Shown: piece after piece, positions 22,036-33,333 of the stretch | How positions within the stretch are numbered: position 1 is the first letter of the stretch | Layout of the letters: the number at the start of each line of letters is the position of its first letter | Origin: Cryoendolithus antarcticus | Taxonomy: Eukaryota; Ascomycota; Dothideomycetes; Cladosporiales; Cladosporiaceae | Length of the DNA stretch: 64,000 nucleotides | Assembly: GCA_002077065.1 (NCBI GenBank) | Contig: NAJO01000001.1 | Coordinates: 930,001 to 994,000 of the forward strand | Direction: 5' to 3' | Position numbers and translations under genes: made by a program | Notes under the pieces: generated by a model | What the model was told of the DNA's origin: nothing | The model's input: only the letters and a program-made list of their open reading frames with translations | Database searches by the model: none

Positions 22036-24164
22036 ATGGAGTACAGTCACAGTGCATCTCCTGAGCATGCGGCTAGGGCTCGACCATACCGCTCGCACAA
22101 ACTTCCCGCGTGCATCAGGTGTCGACACCGCAAAGGTCGTTGTCACATCGATAATCTTGCGCAACCATGCCGTTACTGCCGTCAAAGATCACTTGCATGC
22201 GACCGTGGTCTGAACGGCAAAGGGGCTCCAACGAACGATCGCAGTGGCGCCCAGTCAACTACACTACCCAGGGGGCCAGCGTCGACTACCGTGGAGGGAG
22301 GGGCCTCATTGCCCCGAATGTGCTTCTCCGAGGTGCAGAATACGACTGAAGACTCCCCCATCATGATTGAGCCGACCATGGTCGATGATCTGAACGTTCT
22401 TGAGCGTCACCTGGCGCCTCATAGTCCCAATGACCGTTCCGAGACGAAGAGTTACGTGCGAGTATCAAGTGGATCCGATGGCCCTGTGATGTACAGGCCC
22501 ACGCCCAAGGTTCGTCCGGGATGGCAGAGCACGGCGATCCCAGGCCTCATGCAGAGAGAAATTATGGAAAACGTGCTTGGGTCGCGAACGACTGATGTCA
22601 TCAAACTGTATGCCTATGTACACTTGACGACATGCACTCCTGACTTATCCATGCAGGTATTTCAGTGCCGTTAACCCGTGGTTCCCCATCGTCAACGAAA
22701 CATCGTTCTGGAAGCTTTGGCAAAGCGACTCTTCGCTCATCTCGTCGGCGCTGCTGTGCAACATCTACGCCATTGCACTGACATACTGGTACACATCGGA
22801 CGTACTTCGTGGTACTGCCCGCCCAGACATGCCATTCGCCTGGAATCAGGCCGTACTTGCTTTACGGGACGACTGCATGGCACCCTCATTGACAACGGTG
22901 CACGCTGCACTGCTAGAGATGCTTGGTCGTCCGGTCTACCACGCCACTGGAAACATCATCACTGCAGGTCGAACCGTCAGCCTTGCTCACAGTCATGGGC
23001 TGCATCGAGATCCGACTTCATGGCAGACAAGTAGTGCTGAGAAAAGTCTTCGCATTCGAATATGGTGGGCGGTCTTGATCCACGATCATTGGTTCGTCTC
23101 AAATTGCGTGTTATGATTGAATCATGTGTTCGCTGCTGATATATTTCAGGTCCAGTCTATCGCACGGGACACCTCCGAACATCACGAGTGGGCAGTACGA
23201 TGTACCAATCCCGGAGCCTGGCTCTTTCGTTGCCGGTAACGCATCAGTGCGAGAGCAGCGAGCGGGAGTGGCGTTTCATCAGCTCTGTCGGCTGACTGCT
23301 ATACTTGGGGATATCCTGCCTGTCGTGTACTCTTTGAACGCTGATGACCAGAAAGTCCACAAGACTATTCGACGCTTGGAAGTTGCGCTTGACGCCTGGG
23401 AGGAGGCTCTGCCGGATTTCCTGGATGTCAGCTCTCCTCCCGAGATCCGTGCAAGTGGTCACGAACCGTCAACCAACAGCCTATGGTTTTACTACTTGAT
23501 CTTGAAGCTGATGCTGAAGCGTTTAGCATTCAAGGCAAGCTGAACGAAGACTACATCCTTGACTTCTTCTGACATGAACCAGACCACTTTCCGAGACATA
23601 GATCAACCAAATGCGATAGCTAGGCAATACCGCTTCACTGAGTTGTACGATGCCGCTACGACGATCACGGGTTTCGTAGCTTCTCTGCGCAGCGACGACT
23701 TCCATAGCTTCTGGCTGCCATGTAAGACCCCGCTCTCTTCGTCGAGGTCATGTCTAAGATGCTCATATGACGTAGATACTACATATCTTCTCGTCTCAGC
23801 CACAACGACGCTGCTGAGGTGCACTGTTGAGTCTCCCAGTATTGAAACGAAAACACAGTCTTCTCAAGCCCTACTCCGCTTGCTGCAAACGCTGCGAACC
23901 GCTCGCGAAGAGGAAGAATGGGATCTCGCGCAGCTGTGCATTGAGACATGTGAACAGTCTATCGAGAAGGTAGCGACAGCGTATACAATCGCGACCCCCT
24001 CCAATGCGTCGATCTTGCCAGCCGCTAACACATTTGCCTCAAATGAGCCACTGGACGCCGTGCAGCTAGCGGAGATTGACAAGTGGGATATGATTGCCGA
24101 TAGTTTCTGGCTCGAGATGGGATCGCCTTGGATAAGTTTATGGGACGAAGCGACCGAGCCCTGA
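22036..24164 (+). CDS. Zn(II)2Cys6 transcription factor with fungal MHR domain
   Basis: Fungal binuclear-cluster regulator. Exons are 22036-22607, 22657-23091, 23150-23534, 23583-23721 and 23776-24164, predicting 639 residues. The DNA-binding domain starts near residue 26 with Cys spacing C-X2-C-X6-C-X8-C-X2-C-X6-C (CIRC, then CRYC). The middle region reads LYFSAVNPWFPIVNETSFW, the usual start of the fungal-specific regulatory (MHR) domain, and later LRIRIWWAVLIHDHWSSL, typical of its core. Joins were fixed by phase and by restoring such motifs. The third intron starts GCAAGC, a GC-AG type. The fourth exon junction restores FWLPYTTYLLVSATTTLLRC. The frame is intact. Its divergent neighbour, the class III aminotransferase, is the most likely target, but this is inference from position only. 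Confidence 0.88.
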
Positions 24165-24392
24165 CGCCCTAGCAGATGAGGAACATGCTCAGGCCGCATT
24201 ATACAAAGCCTACGCTCCCTTCGTTAAGTCACGTCTGCCCTTACGTATTCGCCCAACTGGCCCCCGGGACGGTGAGACATACTCCTCAGCTACTTCTGGG
24301 TCATTCCGGTACTGATGCAGTTTGCAACGGTGAGTATTACTGGTAGCGAGACACGCCACACGCAGAACAAATTTATATGCCGCATTAGATAG

Positions 24393-25200
24393 TAAGTAGG
24401 TCAGGAGCTGTAATCAATACCCATTGCACGCCCCGGACGTCTCCCTTCAGCCACACTTCCCGCAGCTCTGGCTTTGCAGAGAATATTGCAGCACACATCG
24501 ACCCCAGTATCAAATACATCCTCGATGACCCAACCAGACCTCCTTACATCTCTGCCGGCGTTCTCGATGGTAGCACCATCGGGTACCGTCTGAATTTGCG
24601 ACAGACCACAGCCGGTCCGAAGGTCATCCATCAGCTGAATATGCTCCGGCCGGATGGACGTGGTGTTATATCCTTGCGCTACGAGAATGCGCTGAAGGAT
24701 ATGACGTAGCACAACGACTTTCATCCCGATGTATTCCAGTTCGGATCAAAAGTTCAGAACAAGCAGTGGCATTTCAGGGCCATGCAGGGAATGTGGGTGA
24801 AGCTGACGGGCTTGCCTGTCCCCGGCACGGAGGCCGAGGCTGAAATCGTCGACGAAGTCGCGACTGGGGATTAACAGACCACGACACTATCGCGGATGAC
24901 CAGACTGCTGCTGCTGTCGCGCACACAACTGATGATGTGCCACATCAGCATATGGAGCTAGCTGTCGCACCTGCATTAGACGACGGACGGGCAAATAACG
25001 CCATCGAGCCAGATGAGACTACACCTGCCGAGCAAGCTAAAGCAGTTGCATGTCGGACGCCGTTCGCTCTAGCTGGCGATAATGAGACAGACTTTGCTCG
25101 CGAAACACGACGAATGATCTCCTGGCAACACTTTCTCACTTGCGTTATGCGGTCGGCTGCTCATCCGCTACGCGGCGACGGAGGTACAGCGATGGCCTGC
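24393..25200 (+). pseudogene. Decayed coding region of unknown family
   Basis: A frame from about 24393 reads like real protein (stretches such as SIKYILDDPTRPPYISAGV and KQWHFRAMQGMWVKLTGL) but contains TAG at 24707-24709 and TAA at 24872-24874. Just before the second stop the protein-like reading moves to the next frame (LTDHDTIADDQTAAAVAH and onwards), as after a one-base indel. No start codon or splice sites restore one frame. I do not recognise the family. Its 3' end runs towards the broken glycosyltransferase on the other strand. Alternatively it is a live gene with introns I failed to see. Confidence 0.4.
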
Positions 25201-25277
25201 AACGACACCATTAGTTTCGTACATCCCTTCGTTATGGCGGTCTTCGCATGCTATGACTTCCAGCACCCGTCACGTCA

Positions 25278-26599
25278 TCAGCGTATTGCCACGGCATTGA
25301 GTGCAGCGCGCTCGTGCTCCAGTCGCAACACTTTAGCATTGTTCAGCTCGAAAGCAGAATTCCAGATGGTCTCAGCGACAGACTTTTGGTGCTTTGCTGC
25401 AGGACCAGAATCGTCCGCCTTCGAACTCTTCGCACCAATGTGTTGCAGTACACTCGGCGTTAGCGCCCAGCGTTGCTCACCACGGTCGTTTGCGTACTGC
25501 TCGGTCAACGAGTCAGCGAATCCGATATGGGACTTTTCAAACCATTGAATGAGATCGTCTGCCTTGTGGCGAGGAAAGACGAGGCCCTGCGCGCAGCAGC
25601 CGAAATCGTTCATCTCGTTGACACCGGTAGCCAAAGGGGACACCGTCAGTCTCTCAGCAGCAATCACCAGTAAGACGCTCCATGGGACCAGTATAAAGCA
25701 GAGTATGATGGTCAGATAAGGCGTAAGGACACGTTTGGCTGCCGGACTGGTTGAGCGGGCCCAGTCGGTTGTCAGAGCCAGACCTGCAATTGTCGCAAGG
25801 GACCAGAACGTATTAATTGGCCAGTCTTCACCGTTCCAGCCGAAGAACGCCTCTGTATAGAACAAGCGAAGATACAAGAAATCTTGCGAGGTCTTGCGCA
25901 ACGCTGACTTTGTCTCGGCCTGGTGCAAGCCGTTTACTGTTCGATGGTACCAACCATCTAAAGCGATCACATCATCCTCAATCATGGCAATGTATGGCGT
26001 GTTTGTCGCATGACATGCCTTCAGCAGGTATGTGTAATCGAAGGGCCCTTCTCGCGATGCAGTCCGTGATCGCGCTCCAGCTCCGCCGCGTGCTCAAGTT
26101 TCGCCTTGGTGAAGTTATACAGCAGCACGTCGTTGACAAGGTTGGACAACCAGGCCTCATGGTATGCGGGATGTACGGCAGGGTCAGTGTGAGGTATGGA
26201 CACAATCAGGTGGATGCCGTCACGCTCATCTTGGGTGAGTCCGGATAGCAAAGATCCGATTGTCGTGCGGAGATACCGCGCCCCGTCTCTCGCTATCGAC
26301 GGGACGCCCACACACAGTCTCGCGGCATCACTATCTGTGCGAAAAGGCGGCACATCAGCTGCCGCCGCGATGAATCTCTCGGCTTGGCGTTAGCGTGTCG
26401 CACTGTATCTCTGAGCGCAGCCAATCTCGGGTTTGAAGAACCAGGAACCTGGATCCCGCGCCGAAGCATGTCGCACGTGCAAAGTCGTGAAGAGTACCAG
26501 TATTCCCAGAGCGAGATACGCCGTAAGTCGTGTAGTCGATATGCCGATTTGCGTAGCGAGTTGGGTGTATTCACGTGTTGCGCGTTTCATGAGCAGCAT
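25278..26599 (-). pseudogene. Broken membrane glycosyltransferase, PGAP4/MGAT4-like
   Basis: Resembles fungal integral-membrane GT-A enzymes of the PGAP4/GT54-like group: an N-terminal membrane helix, then LCVGVPSIARDGARYLRTT, the metal-binding EDD motif in IAMIEDDVIALDGWYHRT, and two closely spaced membrane helices inside the catalytic domain near LATIAGLALTTDW and YLTIILCFILVPWSVLLV. Two lesions interrupt it. A TAA at 26392-26390 sits between QRYSATR and RQAERFIAAA. A one-base frameshift near 26030-26050 separates HREKG from FDYTYLLKACHATN. Both sides of each lesion keep family-like sequence and no credible intron spans either, so I call a recent pseudogene. The C-terminal half from 25985 to the stop at 25278 is otherwise intact. 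The flanking genes on both sides are also disrupted. Confidence 0.6.
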
Positions 26600-27566
26600 G
26601 GTGGCTTAGTAATAAGCTCCATGCGCAGCGAACTCGATTTCGCCGCTAGTTGGACTCTCACGATTGTCGAAGTTGTAAAGATAAGTGTGAGGACCGCCTT
26701 CTGGTCTACGGATGGAGCAGACGGTCGCGGTGAGCGCAAAATGTTCGACGTTCCAGTCGTACAGCGCGACCCTTGCACCTTGGCCTGTCGCTAGCCGTGT
26801 CGTACAAAGGTAGCACAAACACGATATCGGCCAAGGCGTCAAACAGCACAAGATGAGAGGTCAAATTCTATGATCACGCAAGACACGCCATAATCATGAT
26901 GCGGCCCTTCTTGTGCTTGACGATGTCCATAGTCAATGTCGTTTCGATTCCAGATTGAGCGGAAATCCCTCGGCACGATGCCCGAACGGAATGCAACAAG
27001 TCTCGCTATGAGCACTTTCGCCACGATGTCGCCATGATCACTCCCACGTCGCTGAGTCTTGTTCCATATCGCCTCGGATACTCAGCCCCTGGACTACGGC
27101 ACTGCAGGCTGAGGCGGTAATACGAAGTCGGATCCTGGACCTTAGCACACAAACGCGTGGCATATCGACATGAAACGCGGCGTATACAGTCGACTGCATC
27201 GAGGTACTTGGCAAGACATGATCGAGTGAGAGACCAACCGCAATACCATCTCCTTTCTCGCAGCAGATTCTCGTGCACTCGCCATGATGATCGTGGAACA
27301 AGACGACCCACTGCCTGCAGGCTCCCATTATACGTCTGGTCGGGTCATCCTACAGCGAGCACGATCAGTAAGTATCTAGAGATCATGTCTAGCGTGCGAC
27401 CTGGATGGCGTCCAAGCCAGTCTCCGATGATGCAGTCTGTATCGGACCACTGTTACCGCCTTCCTCAACGTCGTCGTTCAGCTGACACCGACTCCTTCGC
27501 CCCTCTCTACTACACCTATGATGGATCATTATTGTGCCCGTCTTACGCCCCCGGAAGACAGGGAAA
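26600..27566. other. Intergenic between two broken genes
   Basis: About 970 bp. A minus-strand frame near 26606-26851 reads partly protein-like (VALYDWNVEHFALTATVCS) but has no start, partner exon or family match. Other frames look random. No element was recognised. Confidence 0.35.
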
Positions 27567-30148
27567 ATGCAAAGCGTGACTGTATTGTTTCGAAACGTGC
27601 TTGACAGACTTGCACCGCTGCTGCGTGGCCTGGGATTTGGATATTTGAACACCCTGGGTCGCGGATGGCTAGCACGTGAGAACGCATTGGCGCAGCCGAA
27701 GAAGGTACTGTCAGGGTCTATGTGGCATGCTGCTGGCCGCAAATTCGTCCATGTTCTGCCACTCACGGTGCTTGGCGGTCTTATTTGGCTGAACTATCGC
27801 GACTACTTCATCGGTCCAACCTTCATCGAAGACGCTGACAAGGACAACTACTTCATGGCCGGCATCCAGCTCTGTGCGAAACTGGAAGAGCTACTCTGCG
27901 TTGCGAGTCTCTCCGCCATAGTGCTCCAGGCACTACGTGATCAAGTCCTGGGTGATGGCGTACCCATGGGACTCCTGGGGTCGGGCGTTTGGTTCAGCTC
28001 GCTCAGCGCATTCTGGTCAGCCGATTTCCTAGGGTCTTGGAAGTGGATTGTGTGCGAGTCCAAGCGGAGATCCTGGCGTCAGATCTGGCGTCGATGCCGC
28101 TTCTACTTGCTCCTCATTCTTTGTGGTGCCATTGCAGTCACAATTGGACCCGCATCAGCAATCCTAATGATCCCACGGCAGCAAGACCTGTTCGCTGGCG
28201 GCCTGAGCTTCTATTTGAACGGCACGTACAGCGATTCCTGGCCTAACACCGTGTATGCTCACACAGAACTCGACTTGTGCTCGTCTGTCAACGCGACCGA
28301 GTACTCTGTATGCGCAAGTGAAGAGTACTCTTCGCTGCTAGAAACGTGGTCTGCGTTCGAATACGACCAGTACTGTCCAAGAACCGGCGGTCTGGCTCAG
28401 TACGCACCCTCATGCCAAGCGCGTGGTGTGGACGGGAATCGTGAGTGGGACAGTTTTGTTATTCACAACAAGAATTCACTCATGCCTCCCGTCCTCAACG
28501 CTGTACGAGGTAGAACATGGTCTAGCAGAGGCTTCGCTGCCGTACAGCCGCGTGCTGCAACCGTAGCAATGATACAACAAAAGAAGGCAGAGTGGTACGA
28601 CAAGGTACAAGACAAGAGTTGGAACTACCCAAACACAAGGCAGTTCAGATGGACATACGACACGGCAATACTCGGCCACGCTACTAGCCCGTTTGTGCGG
28701 GTAAGGTGTACCGAGCCACAGAACCTGACTGCCGATGCGGACTTTGCGCTGTTCCCGTTCATCGCCAATCGAAGCGACGTAGCAACGTCAGCGCAATCTC
28801 CCAGGCAACGTCCTACAATCGACTGGGATCCTCAGTGGAAGCAAGCAAACATCTCGCAGCTCGACCACAGCAGATCCGCTTACCTGAGGACGCAATGGCT
28901 ACCACTGCCAATGCAAGATTTTGGTCATCCGTCCACAGGTCTCATGACTACTGGGTTGCTCCTGGAGCTGCCATGGAACGGAACGTCCAGAGCTGCTGTG
29001 GGCTGTGCTGTTGCGGCAGCATGGCACAACGTGACAGTGAGCTCACGTACATCGGCTAATTACGACGCCTGGAACGTTGCCTTCAGTCCGAATGATTATC
29101 TCGATATGGACGACTCGCCAGACTCCATTGACACCAACACGCCAGTCGGACTGGATCTGAGCTGGTTGGTCCAGCTGACTCCCACTGCGCCAGTGACTGC
29201 TCTGACTCCTGCTGATTAGACGTATAATGACTTTACTGATTAGCACACGGTATAATAAGGTCGTTGCAGACAAGTGAAGCTCAGGTCGCTGCTTCGACTA
29301 CGACATCATGGCCAGAAACCGCGAGTACACCGATACGGAGCTGTGGGCAAATAAGGGGTGCATTCTCAACACCATCCCGATGCTTTCAGCAGTCTTGGCC
29401 ATGTTTGTCGCGGACGGGCTTTCCAGATACCAGAGTTCTGGAATTTACAACGTCCCTGAAGACTTGAGCAGGCGAGTCTGGCCAATGCGAAATGCGTCTA
29501 CATTCAATGAGTTCCGAATATTCTCCACATGGCTCGATGAGAGAGCCGTCAATCACGCTGCCGAGCCAGACAGAGTAGCCTCCTGGACGGCCATGTGTGC
29601 TAACGGCTACGCCTACTGCCCATCGAAGAACTCCGACTACTTCGCGCTGGCCGTCGTTTCTATCTACATCGCTCTCGTGCTGTCCCACATGGCTTACTCC
29701 CTGACCGGAAAGAAGGGTACGTCTAATGCGTGGAACTCTGTCACAGAACTGCTCGTGCTTTACCAAAACTCCCCGCCACCCGCGACCTCGCACAAGCTCG
29801 ACAACAGCTCAGCCGGCAGTTCCCAGTTGAAGACGTACAGTACGGTGGTGCGAGTGCGCCCCTTCTCCGCGGGATGGTGAGGGTGATCACCGATTAGGGC
29901 TCGTCCTGCTCGATGATTCTGTCGGCCACGAGCTGGGACGGGTAGACGTGATGGAGTCACAGAGCGGTGGCAGCTCTGTTAGTGGCAAGGGCGTCACTGC
30001 GAAAGTGACTGACATTGAGATGGGAAGCATTGCTCCGGCCGCGAGCACGAGCGACGCCACCACATCGGCGAGCTCCGCCCTCCACTTGCACAATACGCTT
30101 CGGCAACCAGGGCTCAGAGTGGTGGAGATGGACGAGAAGTATGCGTAG
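27567..30148 (+). pseudogene. Large fungal multi-pass membrane protein, frame interrupted
   Basis: Belongs to a common ascomycete family of plasma-membrane proteins of unknown function with an N-terminal set of helices, a large outside domain and a late helix. The first frame runs from the ATG at 27567 to TAG at 29217-29219: helices near residues 55-75, 105-125 and 185-210, then a Trp/Tyr-rich domain with N-glycosylation sites (NGT, NAT, NRS, NVT). The frame that continues the family pattern restarts after TGA 29275-29277 (CILNTIPMLSAVLAMFVADG, helix DYFALAVVSIYIALVLSHMAY). It shifts again near 29865-29880, where VVRVR must join DGEGDHRLGLVLL. I found no splice pair that bridges these breaks in phase. 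Either it is a pseudogene or it has been split into a shorter 550-residue protein. Confidence 0.5.
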
Positions 30149-30461
30149 AGTGCATGCTGCGCTTGACACTCTGAGGGGCGACCTTCTGTATAGTAATGAT
30201 TACTGCGTCATCGCCACTCGCACAAGTTCGGGATATTGAGATGATTTACAATGCGCCATCTGCTATCTTTACAACGCCGCCCGCTCTCTCATCCACCACA
30301 CCTTACATCGTCGTGAAGTCTTCCTGCCCAGACCCGTAGTCCATACGCGCTCTTGGGCCGCTGAACCTGAATTCCAGGCGTCAGAGTCTCAAACAGCAGC
30401 GCAGCCATCCCACTCGATGCTATCGAGAACACCTATCAATCACCCACCCATCGTTATTTGC
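30149..30461. other. Short convergent 3' flank
   Basis: About 310 bp between the broken membrane gene and the Tim50 stop codon. Nothing was recognised. Confidence 0.4.
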
Positions 30462-32243
30462 TCACTCTTTTTTCCCGCCCCCACCAAACCACGAAAACGC
30501 CCCCTGCTTCATCTCCCTCATCTGCTCCTCCCCCATTCTCTTCAGCTCCGCCTCTTCCTCCTCCAACCACTTCTTCCCGTTCTCCCTAATCTGCTTCTCA
30601 AGCGCCTCATACTGCTTCTGGCCCTGCTCTCTTATCTGATCACTCAACATCTTCCCTTGAGCCAGTCCCTCAGCCACTGACTGTCCGTCTCCGAGCACCA
30701 TGCCACCAGCGCGATCGGCTTTGATGCCCAGCCCACTGCCGAAGAGAGAGCCGAGGGAGTGTTTGGGTGCGCGGGACCGGGAGACGGCGAGCTGGGATTC
30801 GAACTCTTGCCGAGCGAGGGCTTCGCGGCGGGCAAACTCTGTGGGTATGCTGGAGGAGTCGGCGAAGGAGGAGAGGACTTTGCGGACGTCGTCTGTGCCC
30901 ATTGTTGCGACGTACTCCAGGAAGGGTATCAGAGCCACCAAGTCCTTGACGTGAGGGTCCTTCGGGTCGCCGGTCCATTTCGGTAGTACGATGGCATTCT
31001 CAGGTTGGTTCTTAACGTGCGGCGCGTGCGTGTCTATGATGATCGTCTTGCTGAGGTCGCGGTTAAGGTATTCAAGATCCTTCAGGTACTCGCCCTTTTC
31101 GTATTTTGTTGCCTCGCGGCCGAGCGGCCACATGATGAAGTGGTATGGGTCTAGCTTCTTGATCACTGGGTCTGCGATCGAGATCGGGACGGAGGTGAAC
31201 AGGACCAGCTCGTAGTACTGCGACAAGTACCGAATGAAGTAGTCTATCCCTGGTCGCTTGGCGGTGCGGTAGCCGTTCTTGCGATCCCAGGTTGTGTGGA
31301 TCATGAGGTCTTCGAGGGAGAGGACGAGGGTGAAGGGCGGGCGTTGCGATTCGGGTACTGTGGGGAGGAGTTTGGGGAAAGAGGGCTCGGTGTAGTAGCC
31401 AAGTTGTGAGCCCATGCGGGCGCGGACGCGGGCGTACATGCTGAGGGGTGACCAGCCGGATGTACTTGAGGGATCCAGTCCTGACGGTGCTGCCTCGTCT
31501 GTCTCATCGATGGGGCGAGCGAAGTAGACTGCACTGCCTACGCCACCAGCGAGGACCGCGAGCATAAGGTAGCGGCCAAGTCGTCGTCTCCGTCGGTCTA
31601 GCGAAGTCTCGAAATCCTTCTGTGTGTATTCTCTCTCCTCGGGTATCCGTCCACCTGCGCCGCCGGATGCTGTTGCAGTATTTTCAGTCAGGTCAGGTGA
31701 CTCCTGCCTGCTCTCCTCAAGATCTGCGGCGTCCTCCTCCTTCTTACCGCCAAACTCAAAGTCGAAGGTACTGGGTATGCCATGTCGAAGGTCTGGGAGT
31801 GGGCCTCTAGGTGCCTCAGGCTCTGGGACGGCATCTGGTGGTGTTGCAGCTTCTGCCGAAGTCTCTGCATTGCTGGGGATCGGCCCACCCTCTACTGACG
31901 CCGCTGTCGCTGATCGTCCAGCCCCATGCTCAGGCGCAGAGGACGATACCACTGGGATCTCTGGTATTGCCTCGGGCGTTGGTGGTGCCACTGGCTTCAC
32001 AGGTACCGCAGCTGGTGGCGGAGTTGTGTTCTCTGTAGTAGCCTGTGCCGCTTGTGCAGTAGCCCTTATGCTACCAGGTGGAGGTGCTGCTGTCTTCGGC
32101 TTCACAGGCGGAGGTGGGGGGTTCCTGGGAGCAGATCGGGGTGGTGGAGGGGCTCGGGGCGGAGCTTTGGATGCATATGCGCGCACACATCTTTGCGATA
32201 AGTTTATTGGTATGGGCGATCTCAGCACCCGTCTGGCAAGCAT
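30462..32243 (-). CDS. tim50: Mitochondrial import receptor subunit Tim50
   Basis: Inner-membrane receptor of the TIM23 presequence translocase, exposed to the intermembrane space (established). One exon, 593 residues. It has a basic N-terminal presequence (MLARRVLRSPIPINLSQR), an unusually long Pro/Ala-rich linker of about 130 residues, a basic stretch and one membrane helix (YLMLAVLAGGVGSAVYFA), then the FCP1/NIF-like domain from about residue 300 to 450: LVLSLEDLMIHTTWDRKNGY, RPGIDYFIRYLSQYYELVLF and KTIIIDTHAPHVKNQPENA. The phosphatase DxDx motif is replaced by LSLEDL, as usual for Tim50, so it is non-catalytic. The tail is charged and Gln/Glu-rich. No disruption is seen. Confidence 0.95.
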   Translation of the reverse strand: MLARRVLRSPIPINLSQRCVRAYASKAPPRAPPPPRSAPRNPPPPPVKPKTAAPPPGSIRATAQAAQATTENTTPPPAAVPVKPVAPPTPEAIPEIPVVSSSAPEHGAGRSATAASVEGGPIPSNAETSAEAATPPDAVPEPEAPRGPLPDLRHGIPSTFDFEFGGKKEEDAADLEESRQESPDLTENTATASGGAGGRIPEEREYTQKDFETSLDRRRRRLGRYLMLAVLAGGVGSAVYFARPIDETDEAAPSGLDPSSTSGWSPLSMYARVRARMGSQLGYYTEPSFPKLLPTVPESQRPPFTLVLSLEDLMIHTTWDRKNGYRTAKRPGIDYFIRYLSQYYELVLFTSVPISIADPVIKKLDPYHFIMWPLGREATKYEKGEYLKDLEYLNRDLSKTIIIDTHAPHVKNQPENAIVLPKWTGDPKDPHVKDLVALIPFLEYVATMGTDDVRKVLSSFADSSSIPTEFARREALARQEFESQLAVSRSRAPKHSLGSLFGSGLGIKADRAGGMVLGDGQSVAEGLAQGKMLSDQIREQGQKQYEALEKQIRENGKKWLEEEEAELKRMGEEQMREMKQGAFSWFGGGGKKE

Positions 32244-33333
32244 TGTGACTCTATGTCGATGCGGCCTATCTTACCGTTGTCTGTTCTACAATAAATCGCT
32301 GGCACCTCCGTCAATCGCGGAACACCTCCGACATGTTCACGACGCCAAGACTTGTAAGCGACCTCACTCTATCCTCCCCTGTGCCTACGCAACAAACACC
32401 TCCTCGGCTCTAGCTCAGGTGCGCCCAGCTTATTCGTCGCGCGGCTATCGATCGTCTGCACACAGGCGTCGATGTTCTGGGCAAGGCGTTCATCTTGAAG
32501 CATGAATCAGATTTAGTTTCAGCCTCGATCGCATACACTCCTGAAACTCCATCACGCCGCCAGCTTCTGCAGCTTCGTGTCAGAGTGCTCGCCTAGATAC
32601 TTTCCACTCTCCTTCGGAGCTGCGTACCTCGGATGCAGCCAACCTCCATGTATATTTCGCCATCACTCCATGTGATTCTTCACGGACATAGTATTACCGC
32701 GGCAAGTTTGCAACACAAGTCGATTTCCTTGAAGGCGTGTACAGGGCACTGTCAGCACGCTCGTCTACGAAAACATTCAACGCACTGCGACCTCAATCGA
32801 TGCCTCTGATCCCGGCCAGGCAAAGTCAGGTCGACGAAGGCATGACTCAAATCCTGCACGTGCCCATGTGTCTCGAAGCCACCAAGTCGAACACAGAATG
32901 GCATCATACAGAGCCTTCGGATCTTTTCCGAGATTTTTGAATCAAAGCAGACCGAGTCTGTTGCATTGATTGCCTTTGACCATCTGCAACTTCCCGAACT
33001 TGGCTCCCAGATTTGAGAGGATGCTGCATTACTTTTCAGGCTTCTTCCGTGGCTGCGACGTCTCTGACTCGACATGGAGACGTGATGACCTCGGAGCAGA
33101 ATCTAGTCACACCGGATCAAGCCAATGGCATCAGAAGTGACCCAGAGCAGCCGAGGAGGTCGCCCGACGAGCAAGTATATGAGGAGCGTTGTGAGTTCGA
33201 TTGGAGCCACAAGCCTTCCACTTCATTCATTCCATTTACTTGTTCAACTGTCCCCCTCTGTCCGAGAACCATTGGTGCTCATACAAGCTCATATGCCTCT
33301 CGCCCACTTACATCAAACCAAGACGCCACAACA
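32244..33333. promoter_or_regulatory. Divergent intergenic region, Tim50 / cutinase
   Basis: About 1.1 kb holding both promoters. Small open frames occur but none is supported. The cutinase side (about 33190-33330) is pyrimidine-rich with CA-rich DNA just before the ATG, typical of fungal leaders. Confidence 0.45.

Noticed and set aside
24393..30148. Explaining the broken frames as sequencing errors
   Set aside because: Many kilobases of coding sequence nearby (ABC transporter, IQGAP, Tim50) show no frame errors, so clustered errors only in these genes are unlikely, although reads were not available to check.
31624..32505. 293-codon plus-strand frame
   Set aside because: Antisense shadow of the GC-rich Pro/Ala linker of Tim50.
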